Shown here in pieces: positions 24,223 through 33,285 of a stretch of DNA of 64,000 nucleotides. The notes beneath the pieces are model-generated. The model saw only the letters and a program-made list of their open reading frames with translations. It ran no database searches and was not told the origin of the DNA. Source of the stretch: Treponema bryantii (lineage in GTDB: Bacteria; Spirochaetota; Spirochaetia; Treponematales; Treponemataceae); assembly GCF_900113965.1 (NCBI RefSeq), contig NZ_FORI01000002.1, forward strand, positions 124,001 to 188,000. Reading direction: 5' to 3'. Both the position numbers and the translations under genes were made by a program. How positions within the stretch are numbered: the first letter of the stretch is position 1; every line of letters starts with the position of its first letter.

Positions 24223-25101
24223 TTAATTTAATCTTGTCCAGATTACAGAAATGCTGCCTTCTTTATAGCTGTCTCCGTCGGGCAGTAACGTATCTTTTAA
24301 TCCCTTAAGGGTATTGTTGTCTGTTAATGTGAGAGTCCATTTAATTGGCTTTGCAGAAACTGCGGCAGAAAGAGCAGCTGTTCGCTTAAGATCAGGGTAA
24401 AAAGAAGCATTTGAATTACCTTTCTGGGTAATTACAACCTTTTTGTTATCAGCAGAACCGGAAAGTTCTACTGTAATATTCATTGAAGCACCGTTATTAA
24501 AAATAACAAAGCCTCTTCCGCCACGCATAATTACAATCTTATTGATATTATCTTCACCGCCCCAGGTTCCAGAAAGCTCTTCTGTGGAGGCAATTGAAGT
24601 TCCTTTGATTGAACCAGTGTCATTTATAGATGCAGTGATAGCAGTAGTAGAAGAATCATTTTCAATGAGCTGTTTGATGGTATCTTTTAATACGTCCTTT
24701 GGCTCCATAAGTATTTTATAGAAGGAATCGTATGTTTTTTTCTTTGAATGTTCTTCGTTTTTGGTTTTATCAACTACGTAGTAGGTGGTAATCCATTTAT
24801 CAGATTTTGAATCTTTTGTGATTAAGGTGAAAAATGAAAGTTTTCCGTCTGAAAAGTTTGCTGCATCCGGGCGTTCAGAAAGGCTTGGAGATGAGCGTCT
24901 GTCTGAAACGGAAAAGTTATTGATTTCTGAAAGCTGTGTATAGTAAAGATCGCTCGTCATTTTAGACATATTGGCATCGATTTCTGTAGAGACAATGCCG
25001 TAATAGTCAATATTATAACTTTGAGCGTTTAAGGCTGTAGTAATAAAGAGAATGATGGATATGATTACTGATTTTTTGAAAAAATCTTTTTTATCCGTCA
25101 A
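24223..25101 (-). CDS. Secreted protein of unknown function
   Basis: The 292-residue product has a signal peptide with a charged lead (MTDKKDFFKKSVIISIILFITTALNA), cleaved around NAQ. The mature sequence splits into an N-terminal part with many Ser and Asp residues and a C-terminal half (from about 175: LSGTWGGEDNINKIVIMRGGRGFVIFNNGASMNI) that looks beta-rich and has a GTWG opening as in small lipocalin-like domains. I do not recognise it further. Translation starts at TTG 25101, with GAGAGG inside the end of smpB; the genes are coupled. Confidence 0.73.
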   Translation of the reverse strand: MTDKKDFFKKSVIISIILFITTALNAQSYNIDYYGIVSTEIDANMSKMTSDLYYTQLSEINNFSVSDRRSSPSLSERPDAANFSDGKLSFFTLITKDSKSDKWITTYYVVDKTKNEEHSKKKTYDSFYKILMEPKDVLKDTIKQLIENDSSTTAITASINDTGSIKGTSIASTEELSGTWGGEDNINKIVIMRGGRGFVIFNNGASMNITVELSGSADNKKVVITQKGNSNASFYPDLKRTAALSAAVSAKPIKWTLTLTDNNTLKGLKDTLLPDGDSYKEGSISVIWTRLN

Positions 25102-25102
25102 A

Positions 25103-25570
25103 TTAACCTCTCAGTTTTCCTGCGAATTCACGCTGAATGTCTCTCTGTACGTCGCGGTCCTTAATAGCAGCGCGTTTATCATACATCTTTTTACCTTTAC
25201 AAACTCCCAGTGTAACTTTTACGCGGCCGTCTTTAAGATAAAAGTCCAGAGGTATGAGCGTACAGCCTTTTTCATCAACACGACGGGTAAGTCTCTTTAT
25301 TTCTTCGGCATGAAGCAGAAGTTTTTTAGGCCTGTCCGGATCGTGGTTAAAAATAGAAGAGAAAGAGTATTCAGAAATATGAAAATTCTTTACCCAAACC
25401 TCGCCGTTTATAATTTCTGCAAAGGCGTCAGGAAATGAGATGTTTCCGTTTTTTACAGATTTAACTTCAGTGCCTTCAAGAACAATACCGCATTCATAAG
25501 TATCTTCGATGAAGTAGTCAAATCTTGCTTTTCTGTTTTCTGCAATAATCTTTCTGTCTGACATATCCAT
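25103..25570 (-). CDS. smpB: SsrA-binding protein SmpB
   Basis: SmpB binds tmRNA and delivers it to stalled ribosomes for trans-translation. The 155-residue product has the family blocks AENRKARFDYFIEDTYECGIVLEGTEVKSVKNG, YSFSSIFNHDPDRPKKLLLHAEEIKRL, TLIPLDFYLKDGRVKVTLGVCKGKKMYDKR, and the basic C-terminal tail expected to sit in the A site. Two ATGs are possible (25570 and 25564); the second gives MSDRK. A TATAAT ends two bases before the first ATG and eight before the second, which favours 25564. No tmRNA gene is visible here. Confidence 0.95.
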   Translation of the reverse strand: MDMSDRKIIAENRKARFDYFIEDTYECGIVLEGTEVKSVKNGNISFPDAFAEIINGEVWVKNFHISEYSFSSIFNHDPDRPKKLLLHAEEIKRLTRRVDEKGCTLIPLDFYLKDGRVKVTLGVCKGKKMYDKRAAIKDRDVQRDIQREFAGKLRG

Positions 25571-25572
25571 AT

Positions 25573-25602
25573 ATTATAACTGAAATGCAACTCTGTTGTA
25601 AA
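25573..25602 (-). promoter_or_regulatory. smpB promoter overlapping the start region
   Basis: On the minus strand TTTACA (25597-25602), an 18-base spacer and TATAAT (25573-25578) end eight bases before the ATG at 25564. TTACAA gives a 17-base spacer. No ribosome-binding site fits between. Confidence 0.6.
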
Positions 25603-25647
25603 TAATTATACTTTATGCTATTTTAACAAACAAATGAGGAAATAGTT

Positions 25648-26346
25648 TTGAATCGTAATGCAGAAATGTTTTCATATCAGTTAAAAAAAGAACGACGTAA
25701 AAGAACCGGATTTATAATTCTTTTCTTTATTTGCCTGTATATTTTCATAAATATTGTAATCACTTATTTAGTATATCCAGTATGTCAGAATTCTCTTTCT
25801 ATGATTCCTGACGTGCCTGAAAAATCTGCCGTAATGGTATCTCCTGTAGTCAGCAATTACAGCAGGGGAGATATCGTGCTTCTTAAAGAACGCAAAAGTT
25901 TTTCTAAAAACTTTTTCAAAAAACAGGCTGATATTTTTATCCGCTTTTTTACAGCACAGCAGATTTCAATTTTTGAAAAATCAGATTTACCTTCAACCAA
26001 GCCTCATTTAAGAAGAATTGTTGGAATACCAGGCGATACAATTTATATGCGAGATTATGTTCTCTATATAAAACCCGCTGGAGAAAAACATTTTCTTACC
26101 GAATTTGAAATTGTAGAGAACCCATATAACGTAACATTTTTTGTTCCTCCTGCAGACTGGGATACAGAAATAGGGGTAAAAGGTTCTTTTGATGAAATAA
26201 CTCTCGGCTATGATGAATACTTCGTGCTTGCAGATAACAGAAAATCTTCTGATGACTCACGCCTTTGGGGAGCTGTAAAGAGCGAAGATATCAAGGCTAA
26301 AGTTTTGATGTGTTATTTCCCTTTTAAGAATTTCCGTCTTTTCTAG
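25648..26346 (+). CDS. lepB: Signal peptidase I family protein with Arg in place of the catalytic Lys
   Basis: Signal peptidase I cleaves signal peptides at the outer face of the inner membrane. The 232-residue product has one TM helix (about 20-42), the nucleophile block NSLSMIP with S51, the block LRRIVGIPGDTIYMRD and the late block VLADNRKSSDDSRLWGAV. In the E. coli enzyme the base K145 is in KRAVGLPGD; the aligned residue here is R122. If not a family quirk, this could mean altered or lost activity. Translation starts at TTG 25648, with GAGGA upstream. The stop is directly followed by hemW. Confidence 0.85.
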   Translation: MNRNAEMFSYQLKKERRKRTGFIILFFICLYIFINIVITYLVYPVCQNSLSMIPDVPEKSAVMVSPVVSNYSRGDIVLLKERKSFSKNFFKKQADIFIRFFTAQQISIFEKSDLPSTKPHLRRIVGIPGDTIYMRDYVLYIKPAGEKHFLTEFEIVENPYNVTFFVPPADWDTEIGVKGSFDEITLGYDEYFVLADNRKSSDDSRLWGAVKSEDIKAKVLMCYFPFKNFRLF

Positions 26347-26347
26347 A

Positions 26348-27538
26348 ATGTCTCTTTATATTCATATACCTTTTTGTATTTCAAAGTGCGCTTACTGTGA
26401 TTTTTTCAGTAAGCCATATCCTGAGGTATATGATGATTATATTGATGCTCTGTGCAATGAATTAGAATACAGATTTTCCCTTTATAAAATTTCAAGGCTC
26501 AATACTATTTACATTGGCGGAGGAACTCCAAGCCTTCTAAAACCTCATCAGTTCCAGAAATTATTTGAAAAAATCAGAAACTGTGTACAAATTAATACAG
26601 ATACAGAAATTACAGTTGAAGTAAATCCTGATGATGTGAGGGAAGAGTTTCTGAAAATTCTGAGTGGGTGTGGTGTTAACCGTATTTCCTGCGGTATTCA
26701 GAGTATGAACAATGCAGCGTTGAACAAAGCCTGCAGACGTGCGGATGCAGAGACTAACAAAAGGGCGCTTGAACTTCTACGTGATTCGTGGGACGGAGAG
26801 GTTTCTTTAGACCTGATTTCCGGTCTTCCAGAAGATGATGAAGAGGCTTTGATTAATTCTCTTACCCAAGTGTGCAGTATTAATCCTTCACATGTTTCGC
26901 TTTATTCTTTGACTATTGAAGAAACAACTCCTTTTGGGAAACAGCTCGAAAACGGCACTTTGTCTTATGATTTTGATAAGGCAGATAAGCTCTGGCTTGC
27001 CGGCCGGGATTTTCTTTTAACGCATGGTTACCAGTGGTACGAGGTTTCAAACTTCTGCAAACCTGGAAAAGAATGCCGTCATAATCTTACTTACTGGAAT
27101 CATAAAAACTATCTTGGTGCTGGAAGCGGGGCGACGGGCACAGTGTACAATAAAGATGGAAGCGGCTTTCGCTGGACGAATACTACGGATGTAGATGCCT
27201 ATATTACGTACTGGCTGAACGCGATCCCTGAGTCGAAGAACAAGGAGGTCACTGAGCGGAATCGAAGGGGGCTGCCCCTGGAACTTCCGCAACTCTCTGA
27301 ATCCATCGACCTCCCAACCTCAGAGTTCGAGTTTTTTATGATGGGCCTTAGAAAACTAACAGGCATAAGTGAAGGGGAGTTTGAGGCTGCTTTTGGAAAG
27401 AAGCTTCCGGAGCAATTTGTGAGCCTGTTTACTAAGTGGGAGAAAAGGGGGCTTTGTGTGAGACGGCCAGACGGAAGATTGTGTATGAGCCGGCAAGGTA
27501 TTCTTTTTCTAAACCGCTTCCTGGAAGAGTTGTGTTAA
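26348..27538 (+). CDS. hemW: HemW-like radical SAM protein (oxygen-independent coproporphyrinogen oxidase-like)
   Basis: HemW binds haem and is thought to insert it into respiratory enzymes; it lacks HemN oxidase activity in tested species. The 396-residue product begins MSLYIHIPFCISKCAYCDFF, whose CxxxCxYC binds the radical SAM cluster. The GGGTPSLL, VEVNPDDV, SCGIQS and DLISGLP blocks follow, and the HemW C-terminal part starts EFFMMGLRKLTGI. Residues about 290-325 contain a GC-rich insert with repeat-like sequence. The gene starts one base after the lepB stop. Haem transport partners are not seen in the window. Confidence 0.88.
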   Translation: MSLYIHIPFCISKCAYCDFFSKPYPEVYDDYIDALCNELEYRFSLYKISRLNTIYIGGGTPSLLKPHQFQKLFEKIRNCVQINTDTEITVEVNPDDVREEFLKILSGCGVNRISCGIQSMNNAALNKACRRADAETNKRALELLRDSWDGEVSLDLISGLPEDDEEALINSLTQVCSINPSHVSLYSLTIEETTPFGKQLENGTLSYDFDKADKLWLAGRDFLLTHGYQWYEVSNFCKPGKECRHNLTYWNHKNYLGAGSGATGTVYNKDGSGFRWTNTTDVDAYITYWLNAIPESKNKEVTERNRRGLPLELPQLSESIDLPTSEFEFFMMGLRKLTGISEGEFEAAFGKKLPEQFVSLFTKWEKRGLCVRRPDGRLCMSRQGILFLNRFLEELC

Positions 27539-27539
27539 A

Positions 27540-28904
27540 TTAATAAGGGATTTTTATAGTAAAGCAGGTTCCCTTTTTCTTTTGTGATGAAACAGAAATG
27601 CTCCAGCCGTGAGTATCCATAATGCTTTTTACAACCGAAAGACCGATGCCCATTCCTTCTTCTTTTCTGGAATTTGTACCGCGGTAAAAAATGTCAAAAA
27701 TATGATCCAGGTCTTTTTTATCGATACCAATACCACTGTCTTTAATCTGTAAAATTATATGATTTTGCTTTTCGCTTTCTTCCTGAAAAGCAATAACTTC
27801 AATAAGATCGTTCTCTTTAGTGTATCTTAAGGCATTGCTAAAAAGATTTTCAAAAGAGCGGTGAATAAGCTGTTCATTAAAAGGAACAACAATATCTTTC
27901 GAAAGCTGAATATCTGTTTTTACATTGCGCTTAAAAATCTTTCCGGTAATTACAGCATATTTTGAAAAGTTTTTAATAAGCTTTGTAATTGAATTTGGAA
28001 TTAGTTTTTCTTTAATTTCAGCATTATTAAGTTTAATAAAGTTTAAGAGAGTTTCAATCATTTCTTCAAGTTGAGCTGATTTTTTTTGAATCAACTCCAT
28101 TGAGTTTTTGATTTCTTCTGTGTCTGTGATAACACCGTCAATTATTGCTTCTGTGTACCCTTTAATAACTGCAACAGGGGTTCTGAGGTCGTGGCTTATA
28201 CTAGTAATAAACCGATTTTTGCTTGCCTGCATTTCAAGAAGTTCACAGCGCATTTTTTCAAGGCTGTTCATGATGCTGGTAAATTCATTTTTCTGTGAAT
28301 CACTAATATCAGTTGTTATTGGTTTATTGAGCTGTCCTTCTGCAAGTTGAGTACTTGAATGTTCAATTTTATTAAGACCATCAAAAATAGCTTTAGAGAT
28401 AAAAAGAATTAAAACAAGACTGGATATTGTAATAAGAATTACGGCAAGAAGAATTTTAAGATAAGTCTTTGTTTTCTTTTCGCTGTTTATTCGTTCCAGT
28501 GAAAGCCTTGTGATCAGAAGAACATCTGGACCTGCAGAGGGAATCTTTGAAAACTGATAAAAGTATTTATCTGAAGTCTGAGAAGCAAAATTCCAGATTT
28601 CATTTTTATCTGAATAGTGTCCAACTTTAATTTCCGGGATTGATGAAAATAAAATCTTATAATCAGTTGTGCGGCAAAGAACTGCCTGTACATCTCGCGG
28701 AAGTAATTTTAGTGAAGTTTCAAGATTGTAAAAATCTTCATCTGATAACAAAGGAAGATCAATTTTTTGTCGTGGAGCCGAACCTGTTAAAAGGTATCTG
28801 TTTGGAGAGTGAATATAAGTATGAATAATAATAAAAGCAGAGCAAAGAATAGGAATTGAAATAATCAGAAAAGCAAGAATAAAAAACTGATTTTTAATTT
28901 TCAT
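27540..28904 (-). CDS. Sensor histidine kinase
   Basis: The 454-residue product has TM1 (about 7-28), a periplasmic domain of about 110 residues, TM2 (about 148-172), a HAMP linker (FDGLNKIEHSSTQLAEGQLNKPI), a HisKA domain with the phospho-acceptor His in SISHDLRTPVAVIKGY, and a HATPase_c domain with N-, G1- and G2-type boxes (FENLFSNALRYT, KDSGIGIDKKDLDHIFDIFYRG, GMGIGLSVVKSI). It would phosphorylate the regulator whose gene ends 12 bases upstream. The periplasmic sensor shows no known motif, so the signal is unknown. Confidence 0.92.
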   Translation of the reverse strand: MKIKNQFFILAFLIISIPILCSAFIIIHTYIHSPNRYLLTGSAPRQKIDLPLLSDEDFYNLETSLKLLPRDVQAVLCRTTDYKILFSSIPEIKVGHYSDKNEIWNFASQTSDKYFYQFSKIPSAGPDVLLITRLSLERINSEKKTKTYLKILLAVILITISSLVLILFISKAIFDGLNKIEHSSTQLAEGQLNKPITTDISDSQKNEFTSIMNSLEKMRCELLEMQASKNRFITSISHDLRTPVAVIKGYTEAIIDGVITDTEEIKNSMELIQKKSAQLEEMIETLLNFIKLNNAEIKEKLIPNSITKLIKNFSKYAVITGKIFKRNVKTDIQLSKDIVVPFNEQLIHRSFENLFSNALRYTKENDLIEVIAFQEESEKQNHIILQIKDSGIGIDKKDLDHIFDIFYRGTNSRKEEGMGIGLSVVKSIMDTHGWSISVSSQKKKGTCFTIKIPY

Positions 28905-28916
28905 AATAACTTTATT

Positions 28917-29636
28917 CTAGCAGTTATTTGTCATGCAGTCACTCGAAAAAATATATCCTTTTCCAAATTCTGTTTTAATATATTTGCAGTCAGAAGGATT
29001 GTCTTCAATCTTCTTTCTAAGACGCTGAATATAAACAGCTACGGCTGTAATGTCACCGTATTCAACCTTCCATACATTCTGATAAATCTTTTCTGGAGAA
29101 ATTACCTGGCCTGCATTTTTTACAAGAAATTCAAGAACTTCATATTCTTTTGAAGAAAGGGAAATTTTCTGACCATTCTTTTTTAATACACAGCTTCCAA
29201 GTAAAAGAGTATAAGGACCAAACTGAATGTACGACTCCATCTTTTCGAGGAAGAAACTCTGGCGGCGAAGATTTGCCTTTACACGTGCAACAAGAACACT
29301 TGGAGAGAATGGTTTAGTAACAAATTCATCTGCTCCATAACCAAGACCTTTAATTATGTCTTCATCTGTATCACGTGCAGAAAGAATCATTACTGAAGGG
29401 AGTTCTTTTTCATATTTTTTCTGAAGCTTTTCGAGAAAATCAAAACCGCTCATTCCAGGAAGATTCAAATCCAGAATGATAAGGTTTGGTTTGCAGCCTT
29501 CATCGAGTTTTTGTAAAGCCTCTTCAGCATTGAAAAAAGCTACTGCTTCCATTTTTTCTTTTGTCAGATAAAGCTGAATAAGTTTAGAAATAGATTCTTC
29601 GTCTTCAATTACATAAATACAAGGTGTACTATTCAT
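28917..29636 (-). CDS. OmpR/PhoB-family response regulator
   Basis: The 239-residue product has a receiver domain (acidic pocket EDEES, phospho-acceptor Asp in LIILDLNLPGMSGFDFL, Lys in FVTKPFSP) and a winged-helix DNA-binding domain (ISLSSKEYEVLEFLVKNAGQVISPEKIY ... VYIQRLRKKIED). I use the ATG at 29636, which has AAGGA eight bases upstream; an upstream ATG at 29696 would add 20 residues of unlikely sequence. The gene is divergent from the flagellar operon, with 259 bases between starts, so it may regulate motility, but no operator is visible. Confidence 0.92.
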   Translation of the reverse strand: MNSTPCIYVIEDEESISKLIQLYLTKEKMEAVAFFNAEEALQKLDEGCKPNLIILDLNLPGMSGFDFLEKLQKKYEKELPSVMILSARDTDEDIIKGLGYGADEFVTKPFSPSVLVARVKANLRRQSFFLEKMESYIQFGPYTLLLGSCVLKKNGQKISLSSKEYEVLEFLVKNAGQVISPEKIYQNVWKVEYGDITAVAVYIQRLRKKIEDNPSDCKYIKTEFGKGYIFSSDCMTNNC

Positions 29637-29696
29637 AAAAAAAATCCTTTTCCCTATAATATAATATATAGAATAGTATTTGTCATACAAACTCAT

Positions 29697-29895
29697 TTAT
29701 ATAATAAAAAATTATAATATGGACAAAGCTCAGACAAAAATCTCTGAAAAAAAAGGTGGAATTTGTGAAAAAAATGCCATATTTTCGCAATATATTAAAA
29801 ATAATAATTGAAATATGAAAAAAAAAGATTATAATTATTATAAGTATTATATTAACTAATTATACTTGTTAATAAAGTATGGAAATTACAAACAT
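29697..29895. promoter_or_regulatory. AT-rich divergent promoter region before the flagellar operon
   Basis: This gap is nearly all A and T, with several TATAAT-like boxes in both directions. For flbD a weak candidate is TTATAA (29838-29843), 17 bases, TATACT (29861-29866). No sigma-28 or sigma-54 type element is convincing. No ORF is present. Confidence 0.35.
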
Positions 29896-30096
29896 ATGAT
29901 TGATGTAATGCGGTTAGATGGGAAAAAATATTGGGTGAATCCGCACATGATTGAAAGTATGGAAACTACTCCTGATCTGACACTGACAATGCTGTCAGGT
30001 CGTAAAATCATTGTCAGAAATTCCCCTGAAGATTTAATCGAAAAAATTATTAAATACCGGAGAGATATCGGTATTGAGAGACAAGAGGTCTTGTAA
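29896..30096 (+). CDS. flbD: FlbD family protein
   Basis: This is a 66-residue protein typical of the spirochaete and Gram-positive motility operon, beginning MIDVMRLDGKKYWVNPHMIESME and ending in a charged helix. It is small and soluble, with the FlbD pattern of a beta-rich N-terminus and the phrase LTMLSGRKIIVRNSPEDLIEKI. Its role is not firmly established; it sits with genes for the motor. The ATG has only a weak TGGAAA upstream. It leads the operon here and its stop abuts motA. Confidence 0.82.
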   Translation: MIDVMRLDGKKYWVNPHMIESMETTPDLTLTMLSGRKIIVRNSPEDLIEKIIKYRRDIGIERQEVL

Positions 30097-30879
30097 ATGG
30101 ATATAGCAACTATACTGGGTATTGTTGGTGGTGCAGCCATGATTGTCATGTCTGTATTGACATCTGGTGGTACAATGGGCGGTATTATCGATATCCCGTC
30201 TGTTTTCATGACTATCGGTGGTTCTTACTTTGCAATGTTCATTGCAGCACCTTTGAAGAAAGCCTTAGGTATGTTCAAAATTATGGGCAAGGCCTTTAAG
30301 GTTCCTGATTTTGGTGAGAAAAATATTGTAATAAATATGCAGGCCCTTTCTGAAAAGGCACGACGAGAAGGTATTCTTGCCCTTGAAGATGGACTTGATG
30401 ATCTTGAAGATCCGTTTATGAAAATGGGACTTCGTCTTGTAGTCGACGGTACTGATGGAAATATCATTCGTGCAATCATGGAAAATGAAATGAACCAGGT
30501 AGAAGCCCGCCACATGGAATGGGTTGGACTTATCAATGCATGGGCAGGCTTTGCCCCAGGTTTTGGTATGATGGGTACCGTACTTGGTCTTATTGGTATG
30601 TTGAACAACCTCGAAGATAAGTCTTCACTCGGTCCTAACATGGCCGTTGCCTTGATTACAACATTGTACGGATCTATGATGGCCAACTGGTTGATTACTC
30701 CGTTTGCTACAAAATTACTTGCACATAACTCGCAGGAAATGCGTTCTAAAGAAATGATTATCGAAGGTGTACTTGCAATTCAGGCTGGTGAAAACCCTCG
30801 TATTATGGCACAGAAGCTTCTTACTTATCTTGACCCAGTTGCAAGAAAAGCAATTGAAGCTGATGTTCTTAAGGATTAA
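30097..30879 (+). CDS. motA: Flagellar motor stator protein MotA
   Basis: MotA forms the peptidoglycan-anchored stator with MotB and couples ion flow to rotation. The 260-residue product has four TM helices and the cytosolic loop with the conserved charged residues ([29 protein letters not shown]). The third helix region carries the [21 protein letters not shown] motif. The gene starts with the ATG right after the flbD stop (GTAAATGG) and ends 29 bases before motB. Confidence 0.95.
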   Translation: MDIATILGIVGGAAMIVMSVLTSGGTMGGIIDIPSVFMTIGGSYFAMFIAAPLKKALGMFKIMGKAFKVPDFGEKNIVINMQALSEKARREGILALEDGLDDLEDPFMKMGLRLVVDGTDGNIIRAIMENEMNQVEARHMEWVGLINAWAGFAPGFGMMGTVLGLIGMLNNLEDKSSLGPNMAVALITTLYGSMMANWLITPFATKLLAHNSQEMRSKEMIIEGVLAIQAGENPRIMAQKLLTYLDPVARKAIEADVLKD

Positions 30880-30908
30880 TTAAGGATAAGGAAAGAGTAG
30901 GTAAAAAA

Positions 30909-31637
30909 ATGGGAAAGAAAGCTAAAGAGCCTGAAAAACCATCAGCAGCCTGGCAAGGTACCTATGGTGACATGATTACTCTTATGCTCTGCTTCTTCGT
31001 TATGCTTTATAACCCTTCGGAAGTAGATGTCACACAGATGGCAACAATTACACAAAGTCTTCAAATGCAGGAAACCGATACTACTTCGGGTGGTCTTTCT
31101 TTGTCTGCAGGACAGCTTTCAGACCTTGGTAATAATATTAACTCATTACCTTCTCTTGAAAAAGGAAAGTCTCTTGGTCTTGCAAAAAAGAAGGCAGTTA
31201 GTCTTTTTGCTCCTGATGTTAAATCAAATAAAATTACAATTACAAGTGATGAACGTGGACTTATTATCACACTTCTTTCAGATAATTTCTTTGAAGAAGG
31301 AAGTGCAGAATTAAATATAAATGACACTCGTGAAACCCTGTTGCGTTTAGCTGATTTCTTCCGTTCTGATGAATTAAAAGGAAGAAGATTCCGTATTGAA
31401 GGACATACAGACAACACTCCGGTTGCAGAAAATTCAAAATTTCCTAGTAATTGGGAACTTTCTGCTACAAGAGCTGTTAATGTTCTTCATTATTTAGCCG
31501 ATTATGGAGTAAGGGAAAATGATTTTTCTGTAGCCGGATATTCCGACACCAGACCAAAGTTTTCCAACGACACGGCAGAGGGTCGTGCGTACAACAGGCG
31601 CGTGGATATAATTATCCTAGACGAAGGTCATTTTTAA
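30909..31637 (+). CDS. motB: Flagellar motor stator protein MotB
   Basis: The 242-residue product has a short basic N-terminus, one TM helix with the ion-binding Asp in [17 protein letters not shown] (D21), a linker and an OmpA-like peptidoglycan-binding domain ([13 protein letters not shown] ... [14 protein letters not shown]). GAGTAGG precedes the ATG at a modest distance. It partners MotA in the stator in the periplasmic-flagellum motor. Confidence 0.95.
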   Translation: MGKKAKEPEKPSAAWQGTYGDMITLMLCFFVMLYNPSEVDVTQMATITQSLQMQETDTTSGGLSLSAGQLSDLGNNINSLPSLEKGKSLGLAKKKAVSLFAPDVKSNKITITSDERGLIITLLSDNFFEEGSAELNINDTRETLLRLADFFRSDELKGRRFRIEGHTDNTPVAENSKFPSNWELSATRAVNVLHYLADYGVRENDFSVAGYSDTRPKFSNDTAEGRAYNRRVDIIILDEGHF

Positions 31638-31676
31638 TGGTAAAATATTTAATGTTATTGATTTGCTGGAGGGGAA

Positions 31677-32231
31677 ATGGCAGACGATGATGAAATCAAC
31701 CTCGAAGAGGGTGGTGCAGGCTCAGCTCCTGAAAAAAAACGTGGTATAGGCGGATTACTTTCCGGCCTTCTTAAATGGATAATTATCGGACTCGCTGCAA
31801 TCATTGTTATTGTTGTAGTAGTTGTTGTAACAGTAAAAATTACAAGTAAAAACTCTACACAGGTAACTGCAATTCCGACATCAGAAGAATATGTATCTGG
31901 CCAGCGTGAAATTTACGACTGGTATACTTCTTTAGGAATAATCCAGACAACTACATGTGATGATCCTCCTGCAACTGTACGTGTTGACGTTGCTTTAGCT
32001 TATAAAAAGGATGATAAAGCAACATCTACAGAAATTACACAGCGTACTGTAGAGCTTAAGGCATTCCTTCGCCGCTATTTTAGTGGTAAAACGGCAGCCG
32101 AGCTTCGCAATACAAATAACGAAGATGCACTGGAAAACGAAATCAAAAACGGTATTAACGATAAGATTTTGAGCAGCTCACGTATTCGTGATGTTGTATT
32201 CCAGCAGAAAGACGTAATAGAGCAAAATTAA
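31677..32231 (+). CDS. fliL: Flagellar basal body-associated protein FliL
   Basis: FliL supports the stator and is known in Borrelia to affect flagellar orientation. The 184-residue product has an acidic N-terminus, one TM helix (about 30-52), and a periplasmic SPFH-like region with VRVDVALAYKKDDKAT and STEITQRTVELKAFLRRYFSGKTAAEL. GGAGGGG precedes the ATG. It lies between motB and fliM. Confidence 0.9.
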   Translation: MADDDEINLEEGGAGSAPEKKRGIGGLLSGLLKWIIIGLAAIIVIVVVVVVTVKITSKNSTQVTAIPTSEEYVSGQREIYDWYTSLGIIQTTTCDDPPATVRVDVALAYKKDDKATSTEITQRTVELKAFLRRYFSGKTAAELRNTNNEDALENEIKNGINDKILSSSRIRDVVFQQKDVIEQN

Positions 32232-32247
32232 ATAAAGGTGGAGTTGC

Positions 32248-33285
32248 ATGAACGAAGTTCTGTCACAGGACGAAATTGACCAGCTTCTTACAGCCATTAG
32301 TTCGGGTGATACTGAAGCAGATGACTTTAAGCCGGTCAATAGTGCCCGCAAAATAAAGATTTATGACTTCAAGCGTCCTGACAAATTCTCAAAGGAACAG
32401 CTGCGTACGGTCTCAAATATGCACGAGACCTTTGCGCGTTTAACAACAACTTCTCTTTCTGCACAGCTCCGCTCGCTTGTACATGTACACGTAGCTTCAG
32501 TAGATCAGCTTACATATGAGGAATTTATCCGTTCTATTCCGACCCCAACAACACTGGCCGTAATCAATATGGATCCTCTTAAAGGTAACGCCGTTCTGGA
32601 AATAGACCCTGCAATTACCTTCTGTATGATTGACCGCCTTTTTGGTGGCCGTGGTGCTACAACAGGAAATAAAAACCGTGACCTTACAGATATCGAACAG
32701 GAAGTAATGGAAACGGTTATTGTACGTATTCTTGCAAATATCCGTGAAGCATGGACACAGGTAATTGACCTTCGTCCTCGCTTTGCTCAGATTGAAACCA
32801 ACCCTCAGTTTGCGCAGATTGTACCGCCAACTGAAATGGTTGTGCTTGTTACTTTGGAAACAAAGGTTGGAGATGAGGAAGGAATGATGAACTTCTGTAT
32901 TCCTTACCTCGTTCTTGAACCAATTATTTCAAAACTTTCATCTCAGTTCTGGTTCTCTTCTGTTCGTAAGAGTTCAACAACACAGTATCTGGGAACAATT
33001 AAACAGCAGCTCACAACTGTAGATATGGATGTAGTTGCTGAAATTGGAACAATAAATTTGTCTATTAGAGATGTACTTTCTCTCCGAGTTGGAGATGTAG
33101 TACGTCTTTCAAGCGTTAAGGTGGGGGATCCTTTGACTCTTAGCGTTGGAAATAAGAAAAAGTTTTACTGTCAGCCAGGCGTTGTCGGTAAAAAAATGGC
33201 AGTTCAAATTACAGGAAAGATTGAAAACATTGAAGCAGATGAGTTTGAAGAGCTTTCTGTAGAAGGAGAAGATACTTATGAGTGA
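32248..33285 (+). CDS. fliM: Flagellar motor switch protein FliM
   Basis: FliM is the C-ring protein that binds phospho-CheY and sets rotation sense. The 345-residue product has the CheY-binding N-terminus VLSQDEIDQLL, the middle CheC-like domain (LTTTSLSAQLRSLVHVHVASVDQLTYEEFIRSIP; MIDRLFGGRG) and the C-terminal SpoA-like domain. GGTGGAG lies six bases before the ATG. It overlaps the next gene by eight bases. Confidence 0.95.
   Translation: MNEVLSQDEIDQLLTAISSGDTEADDFKPVNSARKIKIYDFKRPDKFSKEQLRTVSNMHETFARLTTTSLSAQLRSLVHVHVASVDQLTYEEFIRSIPTPTTLAVINMDPLKGNAVLEIDPAITFCMIDRLFGGRGATTGNKNRDLTDIEQEVMETVIVRILANIREAWTQVIDLRPRFAQIETNPQFAQIVPPTEMVVLVTLETKVGDEEGMMNFCIPYLVLEPIISKLSSQFWFSSVRKSSTTQYLGTIKQQLTTVDMDVVAEIGTINLSIRDVLSLRVGDVVRLSSVKVGDPLTLSVGNKKKFYCQPGVVGKKMAVQITGKIENIEADEFEELSVEGEDTYE

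Noticed and set aside
29697-29895. Sigma-54 or sigma-28 promoter before flbD
   Set aside because: Neither a GG-N10-GC nor a TAAA-N15-GCCGATAA type sequence is present; only AT-rich sigma-70-like boxes.
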